Shown: positions 1-9,839 of the stretch, in pieces | How positions within the stretch are numbered: position 1 is the stretch's first letter | Layout: every line of letters begins with the position of its first letter | Source: SM23-28-2 sp964512285 | Lineage (GTDB): Bacteria > Chloroflexota > Dehalococcoidia > SM23-28-2 | Assembly (NCBI GenBank): GCA_964512285.1 | Contig: CAZEJO010000001.1 | Coordinates: 1-64,000 of the forward strand | DNA: 64,000 nt | Reading direction: 5' to 3' | Notes under the pieces: model-generated | What the model was told of the DNA's origin: nothing | The model's database searches: none | What the model saw: only the letters and a program-made list of their open reading frames with translations | Translations under genes and position numbers: made by a program

Positions 1-320
1 GTAAGGGTGGGCGAGGAGCCGTTGCAGCCTGCGGGCACGAGGGCCGGGTCGAGTGTTGCGTAGGGGTTGGGATCGACGGTGAAGGTGACGCCCGGCGTGA
101 GGACACCATCGGTCTTCTTCACGATTTTCAACTCACCCAGCTTCTTGTGCGGAGGCGATGGAGTCGGCCAACACTTCGGCCAACATTGGTACACGCTTTC
201 AAAACCGCTGGCGGGACTGATCTGGCTGGTGACAAGGGCGGCCACCGCCAGCCCGCCAACTACAACGACCAGTGAGGTGCACAAGAGGAGTCGTTTGGCG
301 AAACCGGTCTTTCTCCACAT
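1..320 (-). CDS. Exported SpaA-like surface protein, 3' end outside window
   Basis: An open frame runs from an ATG at 320 to the window edge without a stop, so only about the first 106 residues are visible. A GGAGG ribosome site lies 7 bases before the ATG. The N-terminus (MWRKTGFAKRLLL...) has a basic start and a long hydrophobic stretch, so it is an export signal. The mature part begins with a short Cys/Pro-rich segment, then a stretch starting GELKIVKKTDG and containing GVTFTVDPNPY. This resembles the first strands of SpaA/Cna-B prealbumin-like pilin and adhesin domains. That family builds surface fibres or stalks in Gram-positive-type envelopes. It lies downstream of, and in the same direction as, the large repeat protein at 578-5974, separated by a hairpin. 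Export is well supported; the domain call rests on one partial repeat. Confidence 0.6.
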   Translation of the reverse strand, partial: MWRKTGFAKRLLLCTSLVVVVGGLAVAALVTSQISPASGFESVYQCWPKCWPTPSPPHKKLGELKIVKKTDGVLTPGVTFTVDPNPYATLDPALVPAGCNGSSPTL

Positions 321-487
321 ATCGTCGCCTCCCTACTGAGCTGCGCGAGCAATGCGGCCAGCTCTCGCGCCTATGCAGCCGACAAGTCGGCCGCGCATGC
401 CTTTACCCCTGCGCACCCCAGTTGTGCCCGGGCTCGCGTAGGGCGATCACAGGTTAACGGGTCGCAGAGCTCGGCCCTCCGACCCCT

Positions 488-539
488 GATCGGCAGAGAG
501 AGGAAACCCCCGGGTGGAGACCTCCTCTCCCTGCCGATC
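488..539 (-). terminator. Long stem-loop after the 1798-residue repeat protein
   Basis: Arms 488-504 and 523-539 are complementary over 17 bases with one mismatch, around an 18-base loop. The hairpin sits 38 bases past the stop codon of the large leftward gene and before the next leftward gene. No T-run follows on the minus strand, so it may be an mRNA-stabilising or factor-assisted stop rather than a classical intrinsic terminator. Confidence 0.5.
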
Positions 540-577
540 ACATTCCGTTCGGCTTCCTTAAGGCTGTCCTGCTATCC

Positions 578-3500
578 TTATCCCCCACAGCCCGGGTCGG
601 CGCCGTCGGTGAGGCCATCCTTGTCGTTATCCTTCCCGTCTGTGCAGGTGCTGCGGATGAGCTTGTGCTCGGGCGTGCTGTTGGGGTCTCTGGGGTCGGA
701 GCCAAGGAACCTCTCCCAGAAGTCGGTGTAGCCGTCACCATCGTCATCCCAGTCGCAGACGTCGCCTTGGCCGTCGCCGTCCAGGTCCTCCTGGCCCGGG
801 TTGGGGACGAAGCGGCAGTTGTCGTGCTTGTCGGGCACGGTGTCGCCGTCGGCATCCGGCAGCGGGCAGCCCGGGTCTGCCGTGTCGATGAGGCCGTCCT
901 TGTCGTTGTCCAGCCCGTCCTGGCAGGTAGCAAGGATGGCAAGGTTCTCCGGAGTGCTGGTGGGGTCATCCGGGTTGGAACCCAGCATTATCTCGTAGTA
1001 GTTGTAGTAGCCATCGCAGTCCCTGTCCCAGGGAGGACATATGCGCTGCGCCAGGACAGTGATCGTCAGGTCAGTGGAGGCGGAGTTGTTGGTCAGGTCG
1101 GGGTCCTCCACGTGAGCTGTCGCCACGTCGATGGAGTTGTCGAACCGGAAGGTCGCTTCGCCGGGGGTGGCGCAGTGAATGGTCCAGACTTCATCGACGC
1201 TCACGTCCACGCTCACCGGCGCCGCAGTCGCGGGCATCGGCTTGGCAGTAGCGGTGCAGTTGGGTGGGGTCGTGGCGCTGCCGACAGGGACGATCTCCAC
1301 CGGGCCCTGGGGCCCGTTGTTGTGGACGAGCTTTCGCAAGATGACGTCCACCCTCTGGCTGGCCCTGATTGTGGCCGGCGGGTCGACTATTTCCTGGCCC
1401 ACGATCTTCACGTCGGCCTTCGCAAGGGCAGCCACCGTGTAGTCACCGGAGGCGCTGTTGTTCTCCGGCTCAGGGTCGACCACGTGCGGGTCCTTGATGG
1501 TGATGATGTCGGTGGCGAAGGTGAAGGTGTGCTCGCTCGGCTCCGAACAGTGGATGTCCCAGCTGTGGTCATCAACGATGTCCACGCTAACCGGCAGCAC
1601 ATACTGGGGCGGGTCGATGGTGGCGACGCTGCAGTCAGCAGGTACGCTGGGTGCGCCGTAGCTCCCGGCTATCTCCACTGGGCCGTAGGGACCGTTGTTG
1701 TGGAAGATGGTGCTGACCGTGATGTGTGCGGTCTCGCTGACCGGCAGCTCGGCTGGCCCGTCAACCTGTACGCTCACAACCTTGACATCGGCGCGAGCGA
1801 TGGCGGCCACGGTGAGGTCCGTAGAGGCGCTATTGTTGAGCAGATTGGGGTCTGTAACCCCTGGCGTCGTGATAGCGATGGAGTTGTCGAAGGTGAAGGT
1901 GTGCTCGCTGGGCTCCGAACAGTGGATCGTCCACATCTCGTCAATGGGCACGTCCACGCTAACCGGCAGGGTGACCACGGGCGGCGCAGGGCCCAAGGCG
2001 GGCGAAGGCGGGCCGATGGCCTCGCAGTCGTCGGGTACGCTGACGTTCGTGGAGGTGGACACGTCGACTGGCCCATCAGGCCCGTTGTTGTGGAGCACCT
2101 TCTCCAGCATGATCTCCACACTCTCGCTGACGGGGATCTCCGCCGGAGCGTCGACTATCTCCTGGCTCACGATCTCGACGTCGGCCGTCAGCTCAGGGAT
2201 GACCACCTTGACCATCAGATCGGTGGAGGCGGAGTTGTTGCCCAGGTCAGGGTCAGTCACGTGGGGGTCCTTGTGTGCGATGGAGTTATCGAAGGTGAAG
2301 GTCTTGTCACCCTCCTCGTCGCAGCGGATCGTCCACACCTCGTCCACAACCACCTCTGTGTCCACGGGCAGGTCGGCCTGGCTGGGGTTGGCAGTGTCAA
2401 ATGTGGCGGAGCAGCCAGCGGGTTTGATAACGTCGGTGCTGATGTCCACGGCCACCGGGCTGTAGGGGCCGTTGTTGTGAAGGCTCTTGCGGAGGGTAAC
2501 GTCGACGTCCTGGCCCAGGGAGATCTCCGCCGGCGGGTCGACCATTTGCTGTTCGACGATCTTCACGTCTGCCTCCGCCAGGGCGGCCACGGTGAGGTCG
2601 GTGTCAAGCGAGTTGTTCCCTGTGTCAGGGTCAACAACGTGCGGCTCCTTGGCCCCGCCTATCTCTGCCTTGAAGGAGAAGGTGTGCTCGCTGGACTCCG
2701 AGCAGTGGATGTCAAATGACACGAAGTGCGCCACGTCCGTGTCGACGGGCAGCTCGATCTGCTCACTGATTTCGAGAGGCTCAACGTCGCAGCCTGCCGG
2801 TGCCGAGGCTGTCACGTCCAGTGGCACCGTCACCGGCCCGTAAGGTCCGTTGTTATTCAGGTCTATCTCCAGACGTACCGTGGTCTGCTCGCTGACGTCG
2901 ATCGTCGCGGGCGGGTCGACCACTGCCACGCCTACGACCTTGACATCGGCGTCGGCGATGGCGGCCACCGTGTAGTCACCGGAGGCGCTCTCGTTCCCCG
3001 GGACAGGGTCCTCCACGTGCGGGTCCTTGATCGTCACGATGTCAGTGGTGAAGGTGAAGGTGTGCTCGCTGGGCTCCGAGCAGTGGATGGTAAAGCTGTG
3101 GTCATCCACCATATCCACGCTCACCGGCAGAATCACCTGCGGCGGGCCGACGGTGGCCACGCTGCAGTCATCCGGCTTGCTGGACGAGTAGCCGAGGCCA
3201 ACCTCCACCGGCCCGTAGGCGCCGTTGTTGTGAAGGGTAGTGCTAACGGTGACGCTCGTGTCCTCGCTGACCGCTATCTCCGCTGGGCCGTCAACCTCCA
3301 CGCCCACCACCTTGACGTCAGCTTTGGCGATGGCCACTACCATGAACGATGTAGAGTCGCTGTTGTTGCTGTCATCGGAGTCAACCACGTGGGCCTCCGC
3401 AGGCTCGTCCACGAAGCCTTCGACCTCAAAGGTGTGCTCGCTTGGCTCTGAGCAGTGGACTTCCAGGCTGCACTCCGCTGTCTCCGAGCCGCTCACTGGC

Positions 3501-5974
3501 AGTTCCACCAGCCGGAGGCAGGGCAGGAGTTCGGCAGTGCAGTCGTCAGGCGGTACGACGTTGAGGGCGGGTGCCATGACAGTCACCGGGCCGTAGGGCC
3601 CGTTGTTGTGCAAGGTGAGGGAGACTGTAAAGGTCTCGGTCTCGCTAACGTCGATCTCCGCCGGGCCCGTCACAGAGATGCCCGTCACCTTCAGATCGGC
3701 CTCGGCGATGGCTGCTACCGTGAGTTCGGTCGAGGCGTTGTTGTTGGTCGGATCGGGGTCCGTGATGTCGTCGGGCGGCAGGGCGATCGAATTGTCGAAC
3801 ACGAACGTGTGCTCGCTGGGCTCAGTGCAGTGAATGGTCCACAGCTCGTCGACGGTCGTGAGCACGCTCACGGGCAGGTTAACGCTCGTGGGGTTGCTGT
3901 CGTCCGGGGTGGCTGTGCAACCTGGCGCCAGGGATAGGTCGACGCTGGTAGAGATGCTCACGTCGACGGGACCTATGGGCCCATTGTTGTGGAGCACCTT
4001 TTCCAGCGTGATTACCATGTCCTCACTGACGCCGATCTCCGCCGGCGGATCAACTATGCCTTGACCGATGATCTTGACGTCGGCCTCGCGCTCGGCGGTG
4101 CAGTCCAGCGTAATGTCCAGCGTCTTGAAGTTGTTGGTCTCGTCCGGATCCGGTAGGCCATCCGTCGCGTAAACGTAATTCTCGAAGTGCCAAGTGTGGC
4201 TGCCGGCCTCCGCGCAGTGGACGTCCCAATCCTGCCAGAACTCTTGCGACACGTTGACCTCCAGGCTGAGGTCAGGGTCCTGCACGGCCAGGAAGTCCGG
4301 CCAGGCGGCGCGGTACTCTGTCCCCGCCTCGCAGTCCTCGTCAATGATCCCGCCGGTCAAGGTGATCATCTCCCCGCCCTGGCAGACGTATGAGCACTCA
4401 CCGTCCTCCGGCGGGACACACATTGTCATTGTCTCCGCGGACACGGGGCCGGTGGGGCCGTTGTTGTGGAGAACCTCGTGCAGTTGGAAGGCCACGTCCT
4501 CGCCTACTGGGATCGCTGCCGGCAAGCCCACGGCCTCCAGGGTCAGCTTCTTCAGATCGGCCTCCGCCGTGGGGGTTACGTCCACGATGAGGTCAGTGGA
4601 GTCATCGTCGTTGGCGGCGTTGTCATCGTCGACGTGCGCCGTCGTCACGGCGATCAGGTTGTCGAAGGTGAAGACCTGAGCCGTACCGCTGTCTGGACAG
4701 TTGAGGGTCCAGATCTCGTCGACCAGCCTGTCGCTAGAGGTGTTGACCGTGGCGCTGCTGGGGTTGGCGGGGTCAGCGGTAGCGGTGCAGGTGCCCGGCG
4801 GCGTTGCCGCGTCCGTTATCGAGACGTCCACGTCGCCGGTGTAGGGGCCATCCGAGTGGATGGTCTTCTGCACGCAGACGACGACGTCCGTCCCCTGCGC
4901 CAGCTCGGTCGGCGCGGCGTTGCTGCAGTCGCTGGCCAGCACCTCCTGCGTGATGCTGATGTCGGCGTCGACCAGGACGGGCACGTCGTTGAACTCCGTC
5001 TCCATATAGTTGTTTGTGTCGTCGGGGTCTGTGACGCCTGCCGTCGCGACATCGATGTTATTCTGGAAGGTGAACGAGTGGCTGCTGGGGCTCGTACAGT
5101 TGATGGTGAACACCTCGTCCACGGTGACCGGCGTGCCGCCCACGTCGACCTCCGTGCTTGTGTAGTTGTCGGGGTCAACGGTGCAGTCGCCCGGCACGTC
5201 AAGGTGGCCAACGACGTCCACGTCCACCGGCGTCTGCGGCCCGTTGTTTTGGATGGTCTTGACCAGGCAGAGGTCGGTGTCCACGCCGGCATTGATGGTG
5301 GCGGGCGGGTCACTGCTGCAGTCGCTGCCCTTCACCACCTGGCTGACGATCTCCACGTCCGCCTCCACGCCCGGGCAGTCCTGGTTGATGGCCAGTTGGC
5401 CCGTGCCGCTGGTTGTGGGATGTTCCACGTCCGGCGTCGACTTGTAGGCGGGGCCACCGCCAGGGCCGGTGAGGGAGAAGTCGACAATGGTTGGGCCCTG
5501 GGTGAAGTCGATATCTAGGTCTATCCTGAGGATGGTGCCGTTGCCGGTGATGCCGGGGCCGCCGCCGAAATAGAGGGCGCCGGCATTCAACTGCGGTGGC
5601 GCCTTGGTGGTGAAGTCTATGGCCCCAGGCAGCTTGATCAGGGCATTCCAGCTTACCGGGTCCACCTTGGTCGGCTCATAGACGAGGTAGGCGTCATAGG
5701 CCACGGGTGCCAAGGTATCGCCCTGGACCACGATGTCGATGGTGACATCCGCCGAGCCATCGAAGCCACCGGTACCGTCTACTCGCACGCAGTCTTCTAT
5801 CGCTCCCAGCGTGTTGGCGCTGTTACCGGTGATCTCTGGGTCGACGTCGAAGTTCACAAGCTCCGGATCCAGGGCGTGGGCAGGCGGGCTTGTGGGATAG
5901 AAGCTCCAGGCCAGTAGCGCTGCCAGCCCCAAGATCACTGCTGCGCCCAATAAACGCCACGCTCTCTTCGTCAT
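578..5974 (-). CDS. Secreted 1798-residue protein: cohesin-like domain, 11 CARDB/DUF11-type repeats, thrombospondin type-3 tail
   Basis: The ATG follows a strong AGGAGG site. Residues 1-35 form a signal peptide ending near PPAHA. Residues about 36-200 look like a cohesin-type beta-sandwich (DVTIDIVVQGD, then AYDAYLVYEPTKVDPV). Eleven repeats of about 125 residues follow, each opening like ADVKIVSQEIVDPPAEI, with a central HNNGPYGPV-type motif, then a DCTA-type cysteine and a WTIHC-type cysteine, and ending DPDxxNNSASTDLTV. The two cysteines recur in nearly every repeat and could form one disulfide per domain. The last 150 residues are Asp-rich calcium-binding repeats (DADGDTVPDKHDNC, DLDGDGQGDVCD). 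No C-terminal anchor is visible. CARDB-like domains are common in adhesins and S-layer-type proteins. The role here is inferred to be an extended extracellular stalk or adhesin; the ligand is unknown. Confidence 0.8.
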   Translation of the reverse strand: MTKRAWRLLGAAVILGLAALLAWSFYPTSPPAHALDPELVNFDVDPEITGNSANTLGAIEDCVRVDGTGGFDGSADVTIDIVVQGDTLAPVAYDAYLVYEPTKVDPVSWNALIKLPGAIDFTTKAPPQLNAGALYFGGGPGITGNGTILRIDLDIDFTQGPTIVDFSLTGPGGGPAYKSTPDVEHPTTSGTGQLAINQDCPGVEADVEIVSQVVKGSDCSSDPPATINAGVDTDLCLVKTIQNNGPQTPVDVDVVGHLDVPGDCTVDPDNYTSTEVDVGGTPVTVDEVFTINCTSPSSHSFTFQNNIDVATAGVTDPDDTNNYMETEFNDVPVLVDADISITQEVLASDCSNAAPTELAQGTDVVVCVQKTIHSDGPYTGDVDVSITDAATPPGTCTATADPANPSSATVNTSSDRLVDEIWTLNCPDSGTAQVFTFDNLIAVTTAHVDDDNAANDDDSTDLIVDVTPTAEADLKKLTLEAVGLPAAIPVGEDVAFQLHEVLHNNGPTGPVSAETMTMCVPPEDGECSYVCQGGEMITLTGGIIDEDCEAGTEYRAAWPDFLAVQDPDLSLEVNVSQEFWQDWDVHCAEAGSHTWHFENYVYATDGLPDPDETNNFKTLDITLDCTAEREADVKIIGQGIVDPPAEIGVSEDMVITLEKVLHNNGPIGPVDVSISTSVDLSLAPGCTATPDDSNPTSVNLPVSVLTTVDELWTIHCTEPSEHTFVFDNSIALPPDDITDPDPTNNNASTELTVAAIAEADLKVTGISVTGPAEIDVSETETFTVSLTLHNNGPYGPVTVMAPALNVVPPDDCTAELLPCLRLVELPVSGSETAECSLEVHCSEPSEHTFEVEGFVDEPAEAHVVDSDDSNNSDSTSFMVVAIAKADVKVVGVEVDGPAEIAVSEDTSVTVSTTLHNNGAYGPVEVGLGYSSSKPDDCSVATVGPPQVILPVSVDMVDDHSFTIHCSEPSEHTFTFTTDIVTIKDPHVEDPVPGNESASGDYTVAAIADADVKVVGVAVVDPPATIDVSEQTTVRLEIDLNNNGPYGPVTVPLDVTASAPAGCDVEPLEISEQIELPVDTDVAHFVSFDIHCSESSEHTFSFKAEIGGAKEPHVVDPDTGNNSLDTDLTVAALAEADVKIVEQQMVDPPAEISLGQDVDVTLRKSLHNNGPYSPVAVDISTDVIKPAGCSATFDTANPSQADLPVDTEVVVDEVWTIRCDEEGDKTFTFDNSIAHKDPHVTDPDLGNNSASTDLMVKVVIPELTADVEIVSQEIVDAPAEIPVSESVEIMLEKVLHNNGPDGPVDVSTSTNVSVPDDCEAIGPPSPALGPAPPVVTLPVSVDVPIDEMWTIHCSEPSEHTFTFDNSIAITTPGVTDPNLLNNSASTDLTVAAIARADVKVVSVQVDGPAELPVSETAHITVSTIFHNNGPYGPVEIAGSYGAPSVPADCSVATIDPPQYVLPVSVDIVDDHSWDIHCSEPSEHTFTFATDIITIKDPHVVDPEPENNSASGDYTVAALAKADVKIVGQEIVDPPATIRASQRVDVILRKLVHNNGPQGPVEIVPVGSATTPPNCTATAKPMPATAAPVSVDVSVDEVWTIHCATPGEATFRFDNSIDVATAHVEDPDLTNNSASTDLTITVLAQRICPPWDRDCDGYYNYYEIMLGSNPDDPTSTPENLAILATCQDGLDNDKDGLIDTADPGCPLPDADGDTVPDKHDNCRFVPNPGQEDLDGDGQGDVCDWDDDGDGYTDFWERFLGSDPRDPNSTPEHKLIRSTCTDGKDNDKDGLTDGADPGCGG

Positions 5975-6095
5975 GGTTCTACCTCCTCCTTAGGGATGCT
6001 CCACATCCAGCGTCCCCTCAATCTCACTCTGTGGCCGTTTGCCATCCGGCTGCGATTCGCCAGGCATTCCCTTCGTTCGCGTTAGGCAAGAAATG

Positions 6096-6198
6096 CCGTC
6101 TGCGACATCGCGGGCACAAGTTAACACGGACGCGGGGCACTCGCGGTCGCGCGCAAAGGAATTTACCGGGGAAAATCGAGGAAACTTTGGCGAGAAAA
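6096..6198 (-). repeat. Duplicated upstream segment, copy A (partner at 10820-10922)
   Basis: Read on the minus strand, this 103-base segment aligns without gaps to 10820-10922 on the plus strand. My hand count is about 79 identical positions, including a perfect 17-base block that covers the ATG TCG CAG ACG start of the second regulator. Here the matching frame reads GTG CCC GCG ATG TCG CAG ACG and meets a stop four codons later. It is either a decayed copy of the regulator's 5' end or a shared control region placed 122-224 bases upstream of the large repeat-protein gene. The rest of the 5975-6315 gap shows no gene. Confidence 0.7.
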
Positions 6199-6315
6199 TT
6201 CTTTGCTTATGGGCCTTGCGTCAAGCGTAGGAAGCCCACGGGGAGGAACCGAGGGCACACTGTCGGCGATTCCTTAGCTACAAGGCTAAGCAGTTGCCAG
6301 TCAACGAACCGCTTC

Positions 6316-9300
6316 CTACCTGTTCCGCTGCCTGAGCGCCCACGCAGCACTGCCCATGCCTGCTAGCATCAAGGCCGTGGCGCTAGCCAACAACGCCAGC
6401 GCAGGCCAGACGCTGGTCAACGACGTTGCGCCGCTGCCTCCGGTCGGTGGCAGTATCCCTGGCGTAGCTGTGACAGGAACGGCCGTTGGCGAAGGAGATG
6501 TTGGTGTCGCTGTGACGGGGGCCACCGTCGGTGTAGGGGCCACCGTGGTGGGCAAGACCGCGGGCGTTACCGCGGGCGTGGGCGTTGGGGTAGGAGTTGG
6601 CGTAGGCGTAGGCGTAGGCGTCGGCGTCGGTGTTGGCGTAGGCGTCGGCGTAGGCGTTGGCGTTGGCGTTGGCGTTGGCGTTGCCTTGACGCTTACCCGT
6701 AGCTCGAGCCCGGCCGAGTCGAAAGCGCGCACGTGCTCGGTGTCCGCGCTGATGGAGTTGGCGAAGGTAAAGGTGTACTCGCCCACCTGAGAGCAACTGA
6801 TGGTCCAGTCCTCCTCAACCGTCCGCTCCTCGTCCACGGCCACGTCAGTCTCGTCGGGCGGGCTCTGGGAAGACGGATCAACGGTGCAGTTGGCGGGCGC
6901 CACAGCGCTGCTGACTATCGAGATGTCCAGCGGGCCATAGGGGCCTCTGTTGTAGATGCGCTTTCGCAGGGTGACATCCACGTCTTCGTCGGCGGGGATC
7001 TCAGACGGCGGGTCGACGAAGTCCTGCTCTGTGATGTTCACATTGGCGTTCGCCCAGACGTTGACAGTCAACGCTGTGGAGGCCAGGTTGTTCCCGCTCT
7101 CGGGATCGGACAGATGGGCTTCCTTGATCTCGGCGATCTGGTTAGCGAAGGTGAAGGTATGCTGGGAGGGCTGCGAGCAGTGGATGGTGTAGTTCTCTGT
7201 CCTCACCACCTCGGTACCGGCTGGCAGCAGCACCTCCTCGCTGATCGGTTCGCTGGGGGTCACCGCGCAGTCAGCGGGCGCAGTGGCTACCCTTAGGATC
7301 TCCACAGTCACGTCCTCTGCGTATGGCCCATTGTTGTGCAAGACCTTCTCCAGCGTGACCACCACATCCTGCAAGGCGTCGATATCCGTAGGTGGATCGA
7401 CCATCTGCTGGCTAACGATCTTCACGTCGGCTTCAGCCCACACATCGACCGTGAGATGGCTGGAGGCCCAGTTGTTCCCTCCGTCGGGGTCGGACACGTG
7501 GGGGTCTTTGATCCCGAGGATCTGGTTGCCGAAAGTGAAGGTATGCTGAGAGGACTGCGAGCAGTGGATAGTGTACTCCTCTCTGATTGTCACCTCGGTG
7601 CTCAGGGGCAGCACAACCTGCTCGCTGATGGGCCCCACGGGACTAACTTCACAGTCTCCAGCGGCAACCGCCGTCCTCTCGACCTCTACCTCTACAGGTC
7701 CGTAAGGGCCGTTGTTGTGAAGCACCTTCTCCAGAGTCACCACCACGTCCTCGCCGGCATCGATGAGAGTCGGCGGGTCAATCATTTCCTGGCTGGCGAT
7801 CTTCACGTCGGCCTCGGCAGTGGCCGCCACAGTGTAGTCGTCGGAGGCACTGTTGTTCGCCGTGTCAGGATCCTCCACGTGGGGCTCCTTGATGGCCGCG
7901 ATGTCGGTCGTGAAGGTGAAGGTGTGGTGGCTGGGCTTGTCGCAATGAATGATCCAAGGGTGCTCATCGACGACGTCCACGCTCACGGGCAACTCATGCT
8001 GCCGCGGGTCGGTGGTGATAGCAGTGCAATCAGCAGGTATGCCGGTTGTCCTGTAGTTCAGGTCTGCCGCGACCGGTCCGTGGGGTCCGTTGTTGTGGAG
8101 GGTAGTTCTGACAGTGATCCCTGCGTCCTGGCTGACATCGATCTCCGCAGGGCCGATGATTTCGATACTCCCGACCTTCACGTCGGCCTGGGCAATGGCG
8201 ACGAGGGGTACGGGGGTTGGCCCTCTTGTGTTGTTATCGACGATGAGCTCAACCACATGGGGATCAACCATCGCCACGCCACTCGTGTATTGCAGCTCGT
8301 GGTTGCTGGGCTGCGAGCAGTGCACGGTCATCTCGGGTAGCTCGACGACCTGCTCTATGCTGGGCCCCAGCGACACAGCCGCGCTCACACTGCTGGGGAT
8401 GACGGTGCAGTCTGGCGAGATGGTCACGTCCATCGTGATCTCAGCCTGTACGGGGCCGTAGGGGCCGTTGTTGTGGACGCTGACCGCACAATCGAGAGGG
8501 ATGTCCTGGCTGACATCGATGATGCCCGCTGGCAGGCTGCACTCGTGGTCGACCAGCTTGAGGTCGACCTGCCCGATGGCGTCCACCGTCAGACCTGTGG
8601 AGGCGGCGTTGTTTTCTGGGTCGAGGTCTGTGACGTGAGGTGTGGTAATAGCGATGGTGTTGTCGAAGGAAAAGGTGTGCTCGCTAGGCTTGTCGCAGTG
8701 GATGCTCCAGACCTCGTCGATGACCACGTCGGTGCTGACAGGCAGGTTGGCGGAGCCAGGATTGGCCGGGTCGGCAGTGGCCGTGCAGTCGGAGGGAGTG
8801 GTGGCGCTGGCGGAGATGGAGACGTCCACAGGGCTGTAGGGGCCGTTGTTGTGCAGGGTATTGCGCAGGGTGAGGTTGGTGTTCTGGCTGACGTCGATGA
8901 TGGTTGGCGGGCCGACGAGCTGCTGGCTGGCGATCTTCACGTCGGCCTGGGCGATGGCGGCCACGGTGAGATCGGCGGAGGCGGAGTTGTTGCCTTGATT
9001 GGGATCCGTCACGCATGGTTCCTTGATGCCTGTGATCTCCGCGCTGAACGTGAAGGTGTGCTCGCTCGGCTCCTCGCAGTGGATAGTGTAGGTCTGGTTG
9101 ACGATGCTTACCCTTCCTGGCTTGGGCACGATGACCTGCTGCAATTCCGTTTCGCACTCCTCAACGGTAGCTGTACAGTCGGGAGGTGCCATAGCGCTCC
9201 ACTGGAGTTCCACCTCCACAGGCTCATCATGGGGCCCTGCACTGGCTAAGATAGCTTTGAGGGAGATGGCTACTTCCTGACTGACATCGATGGCGGCCGG

Positions 9301-9447
9301 CGGGTCCACGATGGAGACGCTTGCCACCTTGACGTCCGCTTCGCCTCCGCCCGCCGCCGTCGGGTTGGCAGAGCCTCCGAGGCTAATTCCTGAGGTGAAC
9401 AGCAGCGAGAGGGTCATTAGGGCGATCAAGAGGAACTTTCTCATCAT
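6316..9447 (-). CDS. Surface-anchored 1043-residue protein: 7 CARDB-type repeats, Thr-Pro stalk, LPPTG sorting signal
   Basis: GGAG lies 6 bases before the first of two adjacent ATG codons. Residues 1-31 are a signal peptide. Seven repeats homologous to those of the 1798-residue neighbour follow (ADVKIASQQLVGPP, LHNNGPYSPVDVSI, SIHCDKPSEHTFSF). After about residue 900 comes a run of about 18 Thr-Pro pairs and further Pro/Thr/Val-rich sequence. It ends with LPPTG, a hydrophobic helix and RQRNR. That order is the classic sortase substrate layout: LPxTG-like motif, membrane span, positive tail. The protein is therefore predicted to be covalently attached to the cell wall or surface after sortase cleavage. 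No sortase gene is in the window. The binding partner is unknown, but paired cysteines again occur in each repeat. Confidence 0.82.
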   Translation of the reverse strand: MMRKFLLIALMTLSLLFTSGISLGGSANPTAAGGGEADVKVASVSIVDPPAAIDVSQEVAISLKAILASAGPHDEPVEVELQWSAMAPPDCTATVEECETELQQVIVPKPGRVSIVNQTYTIHCEEPSEHTFTFSAEITGIKEPCVTDPNQGNNSASADLTVAAIAQADVKIASQQLVGPPTIIDVSQNTNLTLRNTLHNNGPYSPVDVSISASATTPSDCTATADPANPGSANLPVSTDVVIDEVWSIHCDKPSEHTFSFDNTIAITTPHVTDLDPENNAASTGLTVDAIGQVDLKLVDHECSLPAGIIDVSQDIPLDCAVSVHNNGPYGPVQAEITMDVTISPDCTVIPSSVSAAVSLGPSIEQVVELPEMTVHCSQPSNHELQYTSGVAMVDPHVVELIVDNNTRGPTPVPLVAIAQADVKVGSIEIIGPAEIDVSQDAGITVRTTLHNNGPHGPVAADLNYRTTGIPADCTAITTDPRQHELPVSVDVVDEHPWIIHCDKPSHHTFTFTTDIAAIKEPHVEDPDTANNSASDDYTVAATAEADVKIASQEMIDPPTLIDAGEDVVVTLEKVLHNNGPYGPVEVEVERTAVAAGDCEVSPVGPISEQVVLPLSTEVTIREEYTIHCSQSSQHTFTFGNQILGIKDPHVSDPDGGNNWASSHLTVDVWAEADVKIVSQQMVDPPTDIDALQDVVVTLEKVLHNNGPYAEDVTVEILRVATAPADCAVTPSEPISEEVLLPAGTEVVRTENYTIHCSQPSQHTFTFANQIAEIKEAHLSDPESGNNLASTALTVNVWANANVNITEQDFVDPPSEIPADEDVDVTLRKRIYNRGPYGPLDISIVSSAVAPANCTVDPSSQSPPDETDVAVDEERTVEEDWTISCSQVGEYTFTFANSISADTEHVRAFDSAGLELRVSVKATPTPTPTPTPTPTPTPTPTPTPTPTPTPTPTPTPTPAVTPAVLPTTVAPTPTVAPVTATPTSPSPTAVPVTATPGILPPTGGSGATSLTSVWPALALLASATALMLAGMGSAAWALRQRNR
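6576..6684 (-). repeat. Hexanucleotide array encoding the Thr-Pro stalk
   Basis: About 18 units of GGCGTN/GGCGTA-type hexamers (plus strand) encode consecutive Thr-Pro pairs. Because each unit is two codons, slippage would change stalk length without a frameshift. This makes it a likely site of length variation between strains and also a place where assembly could be wrong. Confidence 0.7.
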
Positions 9448-9839
9448 GCACTCTCCAATCTATATGCACGCACAGCGTCGCTGGCGGCGCCAGCGCTTCC
9501 AGTCGCGCGCCAACCAGGGTGGAGGCCGCCGAAGCAGCGCGACCCCGCTTGGCCTCGACCGCGACCACAACTGATGCGCAGCAACCTGCTGATTGCATCA
9601 CTCCTTCGAGGCGCAGGAGCTGGGCCTGCTTGCATGCCCTTGGGGCTTAACGGCTGCGGAAATGTCGTGGTCACTGTTTGCGTGCCCGTTCTTCATACAC
9701 TCGGGAGACATAATCTGTCAAGGGGTTTGACAAAGTTAATCCTGGCCATTGCGATAGCGATAAAGCTCATGGCGCTCAATAAGATTCGCGCGATCACCGC
9801 GTGGGCGGGCCATGCGGGCGAAAAATGCGGGAATTGCTC
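9448..9839. other. Intergenic stretch without a recognisable gene
   Basis: The divergent upstream space between the LPPTG protein and the regulators holds no open frame with a ribosome site that I would accept. A 7-bp hairpin (9479-9495) sits in the 5' leader of the LPPTG gene. A TTGACA at 9727-9732 has no convincing -10 partner. Confidence 0.5.

Noticed and set aside
665..5518. Long open frames on the plus strand opposite the 1798-residue protein
   Set aside because: They mirror the repeats of the real gene, lack ribosome sites and encode no recognisable protein; the minus-strand frame has a signal peptide and clear domains.
6199..6240. GACGCAAGGCC as a further c-di-GMP aptamer upstream of the giant repeat protein
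   Set aside because: Only this short match is present; neither the flanking stems nor the GUAGC.GGG loop can be found.
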